Assembly: GCA_937944245.1 (NCBI GenBank)
Contig: CALDYY010000005.1
Coordinates: forward strand, 1 to 64,000
Reading direction: 5' to 3'
Length of the DNA stretch: 64,000 nt
From: an uncultured Saprospiraceae bacterium
GTDB lineage: Bacteria; Bacteroidota; Bacteroidia; Chitinophagales; Saprospiraceae
Within the stretch, counting starts at the first letter, position 1. Each line of letters begins with the position of its first letter. The translations under genes were made by a program, and so were the position numbers. Positions 18,113 through 27,175 of the stretch are shown one piece after another. The notes under the pieces are model-generated. The model saw only the letters and a program-made list of their open reading frames with translations, ran no database searches and was not told the origin of the DNA.

Positions 18113-18715
18113 ATGATAAAAAAAATCATTCAGTTCTCAGCATTAGGGCTTATGCTCGTAGTATTACCGTTAGGTTCGCTTATTTATTTGCGAAAAGGTT
18201 ATTTTGAAAGATATGATGCCTTGCAAATGTTAAAAGACTACGGTAAAGTACCCATTTTTGAACTTCGGCAGCAGGATGGTAGCCCTTTCACTAATGCTAA
18301 TTTGAAAGGTCGCTATGCCGTAATTGGAAAAATAGAATCTTTCGATGAGGCAAACCCTGTCATTGAACAATCAAAAAAGTTGTTTAAACAATTTGGTGAT
18401 TCCAAAGAAATGGCACTTTGTACTTATGTCGCAGATTTTGATTCCATAAAGATTCACGATTTTATGGAAAAAGTAGCTTTTCAAGACACTGTTAGTCGTT
18501 GGTATTTTTTACATGGCGATGATGCTATTACTAGCATTTTGGCAAATCAACCAAGTGAAATACTGGCGTTGGTGGATACTGCTTCAGTTGTAAGGAATTT
18601 TTACAAAGTGTCTGATAATCAGTCAATTGGTGAAATGGCAAAACATATTGCTATGTTTGTTGCTCCATTAAAGAGACGGGCTGAATTAGAGTTTAAAAGG
18701 GAAAAAGAAAAATAA
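18113..18715 (+). CDS. SCO-like thioredoxin-fold protein lacking the copper site
   Basis: 200 residues from ATG 18113; a longer reading frame from 18011 crosses a terminator and was rejected. N-terminal membrane anchor (about residues 1-25), then a thioredoxin-like domain: VPIFELRQQDGSPFTNANLKG resembles the start of SCO1/SenC domains, and its place between subunit IV and the DUF420 gene is where Bacteroidota oxidase loci keep SCO1. The CxxxC motif that binds copper is absent (the segment reads YAVIGKIESFDEANPVIEQ) and the distal His is not evident. It cannot load CuA in the usual way; it may be a structural relic or a partner of a true SCO encoded elsewhere. Confidence 0.6.
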   Translation: MIKKIIQFSALGLMLVVLPLGSLIYLRKGYFERYDALQMLKDYGKVPIFELRQQDGSPFTNANLKGRYAVIGKIESFDEANPVIEQSKKLFKQFGDSKEMALCTYVADFDSIKIHDFMEKVAFQDTVSRWYFLHGDDAITSILANQPSEILALVDTASVVRNFYKVSDNQSIGEMAKHIAMFVAPLKRRAELEFKREKEK

Positions 18716-18741
18716 ATCGGTTAAATTAATATAACAAAACT

Positions 18742-19341
18742 ATGGCAACAGACAATTTTCTTTTGAAAACTCCAAATACCAAAGCAGCTAAACAACTTAA
18801 TTTGTTAGCGTGGATTGTTACAGTGGCTGTACTTTTTTTAGTAGGGCTTATGCGTCAGGTAAGCCTACCACTACCTAACGGTTGGGACTTAAGTTTTTTA
18901 CCACCTTTTCATGCTAGCTTGAATGCTTTGACTGCAGTGTCACTCATCGTTGCACTTGTATTTATTAAGCAAAGAAATTTCAAAGCGCATCGTGCAGCGA
19001 TGACTGTTGCGATTGTGCTTTCAGCAATGTTTTTATTGTCTTATGTAGCTTATCATTTCACGCATAATTCTACCATTTATGGTGATTTCAACAAAGATGG
19101 TATTTTGGATGCTACCGAAAAAGCTAGTATTGGTAGTGCAAGAACGTTGTATTTAGTGCTGTTGCTGTCGCATATTGCGCTGGCAGCTATTATTTTTCCG
19201 TTTATTTTATTTACTTACATTAGAGCATTTACCAATCAATTCACAAGACACAAAAAAATGGCGAGATGGGTTTATCCCTTTTGGTTATATGTCGCCATTA
19301 CAGGACCTGTGGTTTATTGGATGCTACGACCTTTTTATTAG
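18742..19341 (+). CDS. DUF420 membrane protein, cytochrome oxidase locus
   Basis: 199 residues, five membrane helices. LPPFHASLNALTAVSLIVAL, HRAAMTVAIVLSAMFLLSY and RHKKMARWVYPFWLYVAITG match the DUF420 family (related to CtaM/YozB), whose members are needed for oxidase assembly or activity in Bacillus relatives. A loop with DFNKDGILDATEK between helices 3 and 4 has the spacing of an EF-hand-like calcium loop. It follows the SCO-like gene by 26 bases. Confidence 0.85.
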   Translation: MATDNFLLKTPNTKAAKQLNLLAWIVTVAVLFLVGLMRQVSLPLPNGWDLSFLPPFHASLNALTAVSLIVALVFIKQRNFKAHRAAMTVAIVLSAMFLLSYVAYHFTHNSTIYGDFNKDGILDATEKASIGSARTLYLVLLLSHIALAAIIFPFILFTYIRAFTNQFTRHKKMARWVYPFWLYVAITGPVVYWMLRPFY

Positions 19342-19407
19342 AACTAGGTTAGCTATTAAGGTGTTTTATAAGTGTTGGTATAGATGGTAAAATTTAATCG
19401 TAAAACA

Positions 19408-19659
19408 ATGAACAAGCAAATTATAAAAACCGGAATATTATTTTTCATCGTCCTGATATTGCTGATGGGTTTTAGTGAAACGCTGGAAGCGCAATGTCCG
19501 ATGTGTAAGATTGCAGCCCAATCCAATATGAAAAACGGAGGTACAGCAGGTAGGGGTTTGAATGCTGGTATTCTTTACATGTTAGCTACGCCTTATCTTA
19601 TTGTTGGCACAATTGGCTTTATTTGGTGGCGCAACAGGAAAAAGCAAAAAGAGGAATAA
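19408..19659 (+). CDS. Small CPMC-containing membrane protein
   Basis: 83 residues from ATG 19408 (an in-frame ATG at 19384 adds eight residues without purpose). Signal sequence or first helix (residues 1-28, ending TLEAQ), then CPMCKIAAQSNMKNGG, then a second helix (ILYMLATPYLIVGTIGFIWW) and a basic tail. The mature protein would begin beside Cys-Pro-Met-Cys, a CxxC pair facing the periplasm. From memory, similar small proteins sit after DUF420 in other Bacteroidota oxidase loci. Function unknown; metal or redox help in oxidase assembly is an inference from the motif and position. Confidence 0.7.
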   Translation: MNKQIIKTGILFFIVLILLMGFSETLEAQCPMCKIAAQSNMKNGGTAGRGLNAGILYMLATPYLIVGTIGFIWWRNRKKQKEE

Positions 19660-19728
19660 ACAATCCTTTGGTCTAAAACTTGGGTGGTAATTTTCCTTAT
19701 TTCACTCAGTATGCTCAGTTTTTACAAA

Positions 19729-19763
19729 AAAACGGCTAAGATGAGTTCTATTTTAGCCGTTTT
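19729..19763. terminator. Bidirectional terminator
   Basis: AAAACGGCTAA and TTAGCCGTTTT form an 11-bp stem with a 13-base loop. It lies between two convergent genes and has A on one side and T on the other, so it can serve both. Confidence 0.85.
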
Positions 19764-19787
19764 CTTTATCATTATTAGTAGTTTAAC

Positions 19788-22700
19788 TTATCGCACCAGC
19801 GTAACATCACCTTTTCCAGTAAAAGTTTCTGAGACACTTCTCAATCGGATAGTGTAGTAATAAACATAAACATCAGAAGCCAATTCTGTGTTGCCATCAC
19901 CATTTTTAGTACCATCCCAACCATTGTTAATGTTGTTGCTTTGGAATACTAAATTTCCCCAACGACTAAATATTTTCATATCGAAAGATTCAATCTCTAG
20001 CCCTTGTGGATAAAGCACTCTGAACACATCATTTCGCTGATCGCCGTTCGGTGAAAACGCATTTGGTACTTCAAATGTCACAGGAAGCACTACTATTGAG
20101 ATGTTTCTTATCGTCTGGCAACCGTTTGGTGTAGTTATCCGCACTTGATATTGAATAAGACCTGCCACTGCTGCGTCAGTATTATCTGAAGTAGTACGTT
20201 CGCCACTATCAATAAGTCCACCGTTGGCAAACCATTCGATTTTAGCATTTCCCAAGTTTGTACCCAACTCAGCTTCCAAGAAAATAGTTGTTCCAGCAAA
20301 AACAGTGTCAATTACCCGATTATTTGCGTTTCTAGCAACTAGATTAGTAATTGGAATAACCGCTTCTGGCGTGACTGTAACACGCTGTGTAAGTATGCCA
20401 CATGCGTAAGTGAACGTTACTTCGTAAGTGGTTGTTTCTGTATCATTTATAGTTATTGCTCTGTTGGTGGTTATCACAGCTGGATTGCCTAGCACACGCC
20501 ACGCTACATTACCAGCAACAGGACTTTGTAAAGTCAAAGTAGTTGAACTTCCTGCGCAATAAGTAAGATTGCCTGTCACTTGAATGTTTTGTTCACTTAA
20601 TACTTGAATGACAACAGAAGTTTCTACTGCTGGGCAATCACCATTCTGAGCGATTACCCTGTAAGTAGTGGTAACTATTGGACTAACTTCGGGCGTTGGA
20701 TTGGTTACTGTACCAAAAGTTGGGTCAGTAGAAGTCCAAATGTAAGTTGCTCCTGGCGTAACGCTTGTATTTAGTCGAACAGTTTCTCCAGGACAAATGA
20801 TGGTATTTGCTGGTGGGCTAATCATCGGAGGAGGTAGGGATTCTATTGTGACTGAAGCAGTTCCCGGGCACATTTTATCAGACATAACTTGAACATTGTA
20901 TGAACCTCCCTGCGATGCAACAGGGTTTGGGCAATCCGTACAACTTAGTCCCTCCGTTGGTGTCCACATGTAAGATGATATTGGCACATTATTTAAAGGG
21001 GCAACAGTTAGATTAACTCCACTGCCACCTGCACAAATCTTGGCATCTTGTGGTAATATTTCTACTTCTGGTAATGGATTTACTTCAATTCTTGCAGAAT
21101 CATTGGAAACACAAACGCCATTGGTTGTTTTTCTGAGATAAAATCGAGTAGTATCGGGCGTTACCACTAAGTTAAATAGACTATCTGGTGTTTGTTGCCC
21201 ATCAGAAGGTGTCCACTCGAATTTGATATTAGGAAATTCAAATGGCTCATAGGTAGTTGAAGTAAGAATGACAAATTCACCTTCACAAATGGTCGTATCC
21301 GCAGGCATTATGCTGAGGTCAACGGGAAGGGAATCCACGCTAATCACAATAGAATCTATTGCTATACAACCTTGATTTTCAATTTGTACAAAATATTTGG
21401 TTAATTGACTTGGCGAAGCGGTTACCCTTAATCCAACTGTGGTAGAAAGCGACCCATCATTAGGAGTCCAAGTAGGTTGCACTGTGGAAGGTTGTGTCCT
21501 CAAGGAATCTAGTCGTAATTCAATGGAAGTGCCTTTGCAGATTGATGCGTTTACTGTTTCTGGTGCAAACACAACAGCAGCAGGAGTAACGTTAATCTGA
21601 ACATCTTGAATTACCTCACAAGCACCTCTTGTGGCAGTTAAGCGATATACACCTGAATTTTGAGGTCTTGCAGTAGTATTCAGTTGGTTAACGTTCTCGA
21701 AATCACGGGTATCTACTCCTGACCATAAGTAAGTTACTCCATTTTCTGGCTGTGAAAAAGAGAGGGTCAATGTTTCATTTTGGCAAATTGTAGTGTCCTC
21801 CAAAATTTGAAACACAGGCGGCGTAAACACTTCTACCAAAACACTATCCAAAGAAGCCAAAGGGCAAATACCATTTTCTACGGAAACAAAGTATTTAGTG
21901 GTCTGTGTAGGCGTAACTTGGGGGTTGCGTTCATTGGAGATAAATCCCTCAGGCACAGAACGCCAAGTGTATCTTAAATCACCTGAATTATTGTTGCTTC
22001 CTAAGAAAAGGCTATCCCCAAGACACAACTTTGCATCGTTTGCAACCTCAAATTGAGGTGCGGGTTGTGAAAGTACGGTTAATCTAAATTCATCCGATGT
22101 TGGACAATCAGGTGTATTTAAGCGAACAGAAATAGTATAAGTCCCTGCAACAGAAGAAGTAATAATAGGATTAGGACAATCAGTGCAACTTAATGCCACT
22201 TGTGAAGGTGCTGTCCATTCATAAGTGGCACCAACAAAATCTGAACCAGCATTTACTTGAAACGATTCGCCTAGACAAATCGTCACGTCGGGTCCTGCTT
22301 CGACACCGAGAACTTTTACTTCTACTGCAACAGTGTCCTGTGTACAAACACTAGAAACAATTGCTTTGTAAATCGTTGTTTCTGTTGGTGAGGCAATGGG
22401 ATTTAAGCAATTAGCACAAGAAAGCGATTCACTAGGCGACCAAACGATGTTATCAAGACCAGGACTTAGAAGCAGTTGAGCAGAACTACCTCTACAGATT
22501 TCTGCATCTTCTATTAGTGGTTTCACTGGAATACGTGCTAGCACTTCTGGTGTTGAAGGCGACCAATTCACCAGAATACCATTATTTTGAATGTCATTGC
22601 CAAAATCATTAATTAACACTACATAAACTTGTCCTTCTTGCACGTCAATCGTGCGCACAAAATCATCGCCAAGTGGACTAGGGAGTAGTGGAGTTAAGCA

Positions 22701-24380
22701 GTCAAAATTATCGGTTATGCGATAGCGGAAAATGGGGTGAATGTCCGCCAAACCTGTACGTCCTGTGTTAGGCGCCCATGAGCTTCTGATTGGTTGATTT
22801 CGTTCTATGAAGCGGACGATGCCTGCTTTGTCGTTGCATACCTGTTCACTGGTAAAAGGACCCCAAATGTTGAAGTCTATGTCGGAAGGCACATCCGCAC
22901 TTTCTAAAATGAAACCAAATTTTCCATTAGCTTGTGCCTGAATGGTGAACCAAAAAAAATCTGCCTGCAAACCTTCATTTTGCCAACAACCCGAGTTAAC
23001 ACCTTCTCGAAGTTGAACGTCCTTAAAGCCATCTTGAAAGACAAATAGTGAAGGCACACCACCATCTACTGCCAAACAGCCATTAAGTGGATTGCAAAGT
23101 GCATCCAATAAGGCAGGAGAAAGCGTGCAATCCGATTCTTGAATAGAGATATTGAAATTAGTGCATCCCAAAGGTTGAGCTACCACGATGTAGTAAGTTC
23201 CTCTTGTTTCAAAGTTTACGCTACGCAAAAATCCGCTAGTGGATTTGGCAACACAAGTTGCATTTGGGTCAGTTGGCGGTGCGTCCAATACTAAAACGCC
23301 TGTGTTAGGTTGTGCATTTTCCACAGCAATAGTGGCACAAATACCACCGGGCGAGTTGAAAATTAAGACTTTTTCAGGGCCATTGAGAAAAATATCTGTA
23401 CCGCAGGCGGTTTGTGCAAAAGTAGCTGGTGTACCGCAGGAAGTTAAGTTGGCACTAAATGGTAAAGTGTTGACCACAGTGGCCTGCTCAATGCTTGTTC
23501 GTGCGCAACCTGCTGTGTTACAACGCCATCGCAATTCAAAACCAGGTCGGCGAGTAGCAAAATCAGAAACAAATCTAGCGGTTACACAATTTGAACTGGC
23601 TTGTATTGGGAATGGCGTGCCTAAATTTGCACCTGTTATGCGTGCAATAAGTGGTGCTTGTATGTTATCGCCTGCATGTAAGGAAAGAATATCAAAGCCA
23701 AACTCCATATCGTAGTTGACGATTTCCATTTGGATGCAGCTATGCGGCAAACTTGGACAAATAGTAAAAGTTAGGTCTTCATTATTTTGATAGTTGCCAC
23801 TTGAACCTCCAGAGTCAAACAGCGTTCCACTACAAGCCGTTGAGCCAGCAGCACTTCCCATATTGAAGGGCGGAACAAATTCTTCAATGCAAAGTGAAAA
23901 ATCACCTGCATTGGGTGTTGCAGAGGCTGTATAATCGTTAACTCTAATGAAGAATTGCTGATTTGCAGGTAAATTATTAATCTGAAGCGATACGCTGCGT
24001 TGCCCATTTTCAGCGGAAACACACTGCAACTCTGAAAGCGCGTTACAATTACCTCGATAAAGGGTTACTTGTGGATTGGTCAGTGGATTATTCGTTCCAC
24101 GCACGCCATCTACTCGAATGATGTAGTTTTGAATGCCTGCTGTGGTCGTAAATCGAAACCATACATCGCGTTGTGTTGTACCGCCTACAAAACAACTTGG
24201 GCTATTGTTGCTGCCAATATTGGAAGTTGTTGCCCCAACATTGGTAAATCTGACATCAGGCTGACAAATAGGGGCTGCACCTAAATTGATACCTGTTGAG
24301 CATTCATCGTTCACTACCTGCCCAAAAGCATTGATAGATAACCCAATAAAGAAGAAAAGTAGAAGTTGAAAATATCTCAT
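19788..24380 (-). CDS. Giant secreted multi-domain protein with gliding-type (type B) T9SS C-terminal domain
   Basis: 1530 residues from the ATG at 24380 (a GTG two codons before is possible). Signal peptide MRYFQLLLFFFIGLSINAFGQ. Residues about 20-170 resemble a pre-peptidase/lectin-like beta domain; about 180-290 look like a CUB domain (ACSGTLFDSGG, then FGFDILSLHAGD). From about 620 to 1400 come many Ig/PKD-like repeats, each near 75-85 residues, with recurring W(T/S)P and C-x-x-C-x-NP pairs (LSCTDCPNPI, LSCANCLNPI). The last ~90 residues are the CHU_C/gliding motility-associated domain: VPNAFSPNGDQRNDVF, RWGNLVF, GWDGT and YYYTI. It should be exported by the type IX system and held at or released from the cell surface, perhaps as an adhesin. 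Confidence 0.9.
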   Translation of the reverse strand: MRYFQLLLFFFIGLSINAFGQVVNDECSTGINLGAAPICQPDVRFTNVGATTSNIGSNNSPSCFVGGTTQRDVWFRFTTTAGIQNYIIRVDGVRGTNNPLTNPQVTLYRGNCNALSELQCVSAENGQRSVSLQINNLPANQQFFIRVNDYTASATPNAGDFSLCIEEFVPPFNMGSAAGSTACSGTLFDSGGSSGNYQNNEDLTFTICPSLPHSCIQMEIVNYDMEFGFDILSLHAGDNIQAPLIARITGANLGTPFPIQASSNCVTARFVSDFATRRPGFELRWRCNTAGCARTSIEQATVVNTLPFSANLTSCGTPATFAQTACGTDIFLNGPEKVLIFNSPGGICATIAVENAQPNTGVLVLDAPPTDPNATCVAKSTSGFLRSVNFETRGTYYIVVAQPLGCTNFNISIQESDCTLSPALLDALCNPLNGCLAVDGGVPSLFVFQDGFKDVQLREGVNSGCWQNEGLQADFFWFTIQAQANGKFGFILESADVPSDIDFNIWGPFTSEQVCNDKAGIVRFIERNQPIRSSWAPNTGRTGLADIHPIFRYRITDNFDCLTPLLPSPLGDDFVRTIDVQEGQVYVVLINDFGNDIQNNGILVNWSPSTPEVLARIPVKPLIEDAEICRGSSAQLLLSPGLDNIVWSPSESLSCANCLNPIASPTETTIYKAIVSSVCTQDTVAVEVKVLGVEAGPDVTICLGESFQVNAGSDFVGATYEWTAPSQVALSCTDCPNPIITSSVAGTYTISVRLNTPDCPTSDEFRLTVLSQPAPQFEVANDAKLCLGDSLFLGSNNNSGDLRYTWRSVPEGFISNERNPQVTPTQTTKYFVSVENGICPLASLDSVLVEVFTPPVFQILEDTTICQNETLTLSFSQPENGVTYLWSGVDTRDFENVNQLNTTARPQNSGVYRLTATRGACEVIQDVQINVTPAAVVFAPETVNASICKGTSIELRLDSLRTQPSTVQPTWTPNDGSLSTTVGLRVTASPSQLTKYFVQIENQGCIAIDSIVISVDSLPVDLSIMPADTTICEGEFVILTSTTYEPFEFPNIKFEWTPSDGQQTPDSLFNLVVTPDTTRFYLRKTTNGVCVSNDSARIEVNPLPEVEILPQDAKICAGGSGVNLTVAPLNNVPISSYMWTPTEGLSCTDCPNPVASQGGSYNVQVMSDKMCPGTASVTIESLPPPMISPPANTIICPGETVRLNTSVTPGATYIWTSTDPTFGTVTNPTPEVSPIVTTTYRVIAQNGDCPAVETSVVIQVLSEQNIQVTGNLTYCAGSSTTLTLQSPVAGNVAWRVLGNPAVITTNRAITINDTETTTYEVTFTYACGILTQRVTVTPEAVIPITNLVARNANNRVIDTVFAGTTIFLEAELGTNLGNAKIEWFANGGLIDSGERTTSDNTDAAVAGLIQYQVRITTPNGCQTIRNISIVVLPVTFEVPNAFSPNGDQRNDVFRVLYPQGLEIESFDMKIFSRWGNLVFQSNNINNGWDGTKNGDGNTELASDVYVYYYTIRLRSVSETFTGKGDVTLVR

Positions 24381-24495
24381 TCGCACAATTTGTATTTGTA
24401 TTTGTATTTGTTAAGGGAAAACGCTTTTGTTATTGAAGAATCTGTTTACATTATTGTCAATGTGATGAAAAATATCCCTTAGAACTCTCGTTAGC

Positions 24496-24523
24496 CAAAA
24501 ATAGTGATTTTTTGATATTCCAA
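24496..24523 (-). promoter_or_regulatory. Promoter of the giant surface protein gene
   Basis: On the minus strand a TTG (24523-24521) is followed after 17 bases by TATTTTTG (24503-24496), which fits the Bacteroidota promoter pattern. The leader would be about 110 bases. The rest of the 24387-24729 spacer shows only the operator of the divergent regulator gene. Confidence 0.55.
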
Positions 24524-24705
24524 TCCTTAAAATAAGGATTCTTTACAAACATACTAATATAAAGCGTCAATAACAACGATTTTATTTTGCGATAAATTAG
24601 ATTCTACGGTATTTTGACTGCTAATCCCCATAGATTGGAAAGACCATTTATCAAAACAAAAGAAAAAAAATACTATTTACAGAACATTGACAAAAATTGA
24701 ATAGT

Positions 24706-24719
24706 TATGTATATACATA
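24706..24719. promoter_or_regulatory. Palindromic operator before the ArsR-type gene
   Basis: TATGTATATACATA is a perfect 14-base palindrome ending 10 bases before the start codon at 24730. Its place next to an ArsR-type regulator suggests self-repression. Confidence 0.6.
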
Positions 24720-24729
24720 GAATTAATAA

Positions 24730-25029
24730 ATGAATAACTTGAATACCAGATTTACAGAAGCTTTCCTTGAAGATGCTACCGAAACACTTCGTGCAGTTGC
24801 ACATCCTATTCGATTAGCAATGATTGATTTGCTGGCTCATCATGGGCAGCTATCCGTTTCTGATATACACGAAACGCTAGATATACAACAAGCTGTGGCT
24901 TCTCATCATCTTAGAATCCTCAAAGGTAAGGGTGTTGTAGAGGTAACTAGAGATGGGAAAAACTCTATCTATGCCCTTTCTACGGAAGATTTTCGTTTAA
25001 TTCTGAATATACTTGAAAAGGTTAAGTAA
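24730..25029 (+). CDS. ArsR-family winged-helix transcriptional regulator
   Basis: 99 residues. The fold is the ArsR type: LRAVAHPIRLAMIDLLAHHG, then a helix-turn-helix with DIHETLDIQQAVASHHLRIL and a beta wing (VVEVTRDGKNSIYAL). There are no Cys residues, so it is not a classic thiol-metal sensor such as ArsR/SmtB with Cys sites. No target gene stands beside it: it is alone, with threonine aldolase convergent after 41 bases. A palindrome directly before it suggests autoregulation. Confidence 0.88.
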   Translation: MNNLNTRFTEAFLEDATETLRAVAHPIRLAMIDLLAHHGQLSVSDIHETLDIQQAVASHHLRILKGKGVVEVTRDGKNSIYALSTEDFRLILNILEKVK

Positions 25030-25070
25030 TTAATCGAATAACCACTATTACTTTACAGATACTTTAATGA

Positions 25071-26087
25071 TTACCGAACTGCTTGCAAAACCCTAATGGT
25101 ATATTCAACCATATCGGCTGTAATGTCCATGTGCATAACAAAACGCACTGTTTGTGTGCCAAAAGCAACTGCTAAAATTCCTTTTGCCTTAAGCTGCTCC
25201 AAAAAAGTAGCTGCTGTAAAAGGCGCTTTTACAGCAAAAATCAAAATATTGGTGTGAACAGGGCGAATATGAGCAACATACGGCTGCTCGCTTAGAACTT
25301 TTGCCAGCATTTTAGCGCGGTCATTGTCTATTTTCAATCGAGTTATGTGATGGTCTAAGGCATAAATGCCGGCAGCAGCAAGGTATCCCGCTTGGCGCAT
25401 TCCGCCACCCATTACTTTGCGATAGCGCCGAGCTTGTTGTATGAAATCAGTATTGCCGACTAGCAAAGACCCCACGGGCGCACCTAAACCTTTGGAAAGA
25501 CAAATGGAAATGCTATCGAACATCGCACCTACGGCTTCTGTACTTTCGCCTGTTTCCACTAGCGCATTGAAAAGTCGTGCACCATCCAGATGTAAGGCTA
25601 AATTTTTTGCCTTGCAAAGTTGATGAATCGGCATAATTTCTTCCAAATTATAGTAACTACCACCCCCCTTATTGCAAGTATTTTCTAGCACCACTAATTT
25701 TGTTCTAGGCAACCAATCGTAATTGGGTTTAATGGCACTATCAATTTGCGCAGCCGTAATTTTTCCGTTCTCTCCTTTTATCAAGTTTATCGCTACGCCT
25801 GAATGAAAGGCATACCCGCCCGTTTCGTATTGATAGATATGGGAGTTTTCGTCGCAGATGACTTCATCCAAAGGTTGTGTATGGGTTTTGATGGCAATTT
25901 GATTGGTCATCGTGCCAGAAGGACAAAATAGAGCAGCTTCCTTGCCAAACATCTCAGCTACTTTGGCTTCTAAGGCGTTTACGGTAGGGTCTTCCCTAAA
26001 AACATCGTCACCTACTTCTGCTGAAAACATGGCATTTAGCATCGCTGGTGTAGGCTTGGTAACCGTGTCGCTAATTAAATTGACCAT
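25071..26087 (-). CDS. ltaE: Low-specificity L-threonine aldolase
   Basis: 338 residues starting [17 protein letters not shown], the normal start of the family; the reading frame extends 13 codons upstream but that part looks like leader. PLP-dependent fold type I enzyme that cleaves L-threonine or L-allo-threonine to glycine and acetaldehyde. Visible marks: [12 protein letters not shown] (phosphate cup), [10 protein letters not shown] (Asp that holds the pyridine nitrogen) and [13 protein letters not shown] with the Schiff-base Lys. Divergent from the lipoprotein gene at 26157. Confidence 0.93.
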   Translation of the reverse strand: MVNLISDTVTKPTPAMLNAMFSAEVGDDVFREDPTVNALEAKVAEMFGKEAALFCPSGTMTNQIAIKTHTQPLDEVICDENSHIYQYETGGYAFHSGVAINLIKGENGKITAAQIDSAIKPNYDWLPRTKLVVLENTCNKGGGSYYNLEEIMPIHQLCKAKNLALHLDGARLFNALVETGESTEAVGAMFDSISICLSKGLGAPVGSLLVGNTDFIQQARRYRKVMGGGMRQAGYLAAAGIYALDHHITRLKIDNDRAKMLAKVLSEQPYVAHIRPVHTNILIFAVKAPFTAATFLEQLKAKGILAVAFGTQTVRFVMHMDITADMVEYTIRVLQAVR

Positions 26088-26110
26088 CATATAATCTTTT
26101 CTTAATTTAG

Positions 26111-26138
26111 TTGTTATTATTGGCAAAGTCTATCTTTG
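26111..26138 (+). promoter_or_regulatory. Bacteroidota-type promoter
   Basis: TTG (26111-26113), 17 bases, then TATCTTTG (26131-26138): an exact TTG-N17-TANNTTTG match. It would start transcription near 26145, a few bases before the lipoprotein ATG at 26157. Confidence 0.75.
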
Positions 26139-26156
26139 TTTTCAAATATAAAAGTA

Positions 26157-27161
26157 ATGATTCGTTTAGCAGTATTTGTTTTTGTCCTTCTTTTCTTGTC
26201 TAGTTGCGACAATGAAATCAACCTTACTACCGACTGGAAAGATATTCCTATTGTTTACGGCATACTAGATAAAAATGCTATGGTCAATTACATACGTGTA
26301 GAAAAAGCATTTCTCGACTCAAAAACCAATGCTTTTGAGATTGCCAAAATAGCAGATTCTATCTATTATCAAGAGGTATTGGTGCAACTGGAGCGTCCAA
26401 AAAGAAATGAACGCATCACTTTGCAGCGGGTGGATGCAAGCAAAGAAGGTATTGCAAGAGAGAAGGGAATATTTGCTACTGAACCTAATATCCTTTATAA
26501 ACTAGATTTACCACGCTCCGAACAGTTACAAAATGGGGAAGAAGTGCGCATCATCGTTACGCGCAGTGATAAATCCACACCAGCTACGGCTACAACAATC
26601 ATTATTGACGACTTCATCATCATCGCAGGGCAACCCGCTGACTTAGTAAATTGGAGCGAGTATGACCGCCCAGTGCGCATCTCATGGCGACCTGAAGGTA
26701 GAGCCGCTACCGTTTATGATGTCAAGTTTCTCATTAATTACGATGAATCCACTAGCAACGGCGAATTTTTACCCAAAGTCTTAGAATGGACAGTAGCTAG
26801 AAACTTTGCACGCGAGGATTTCAATAGCCAACGATTGGGAGTAGAAGTGTTGGGGCAAGCATTTTATCGTTTTCTACAAAGTGAACTGCCCACTTCTTCC
26901 AATGTGCGTCGCCGATTCAAAAATATGGACTTGCAAGTTATCGCTGGTGGGCGAGAATTGCTAGAATACATTGCGCTTCGCAATGTGAATGCTGGCATTA
27001 CCAGTTCACAGGAAATACCATCTTACACCAATGTGCAGAATGGGCTGGGTGTGTTTACTTCCATCAATATAGCAGAAAAAAAGGGTATCCGTTTAACTGG
27101 ACCTGCTATTGATTCTTTAAAAGAGGGTAGAATCACTAGAAACCTAAACTTTATGGACTAG
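26157..27161 (+). CDS. DUF4249-like lipoprotein
   Basis: 334 residues from ATG 26157, seven codons inside the longest frame and directly after a good promoter. Signal peptide with lipobox FLSSC at about residues 15-19, so the protein is a lipoprotein, probably in the outer membrane. The pattern IPIVYGILDKNAMVNYIRVEKAFL and ADSIYYQEVLVQLER resembles the DUF4249 family found in Bacteroidota beside TonB receptors, here without such a neighbour. Function unknown; beta-rich throughout. Confidence 0.7.
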   Translation: MIRLAVFVFVLLFLSSCDNEINLTTDWKDIPIVYGILDKNAMVNYIRVEKAFLDSKTNAFEIAKIADSIYYQEVLVQLERPKRNERITLQRVDASKEGIAREKGIFATEPNILYKLDLPRSEQLQNGEEVRIIVTRSDKSTPATATTIIIDDFIIIAGQPADLVNWSEYDRPVRISWRPEGRAATVYDVKFLINYDESTSNGEFLPKVLEWTVARNFAREDFNSQRLGVEVLGQAFYRFLQSELPTSSNVRRRFKNMDLQVIAGGRELLEYIALRNVNAGITSSQEIPSYTNVQNGLGVFTSINIAEKKGIRLTGPAIDSLKEGRITRNLNFMD

Positions 27162-27174
27162 CTCTTGGCTAGTC
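27156..27174. terminator. Short hairpin between convergent genes
   Basis: GACTAGC and GCTAGTC make a 7-bp stem with a 5-base loop, overlapping the stop of the upstream gene. No proper T run on either side, so a weak terminator at best. Confidence 0.35.
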
Positions 27175-27175
27175 T

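Noticed and set aside
23239-23715. 158-codon plus-strand ORF
   Set aside because: Antisense to the giant T9SS protein, whose frame is continuous and domain-rich; no protein family fits the antisense frame.
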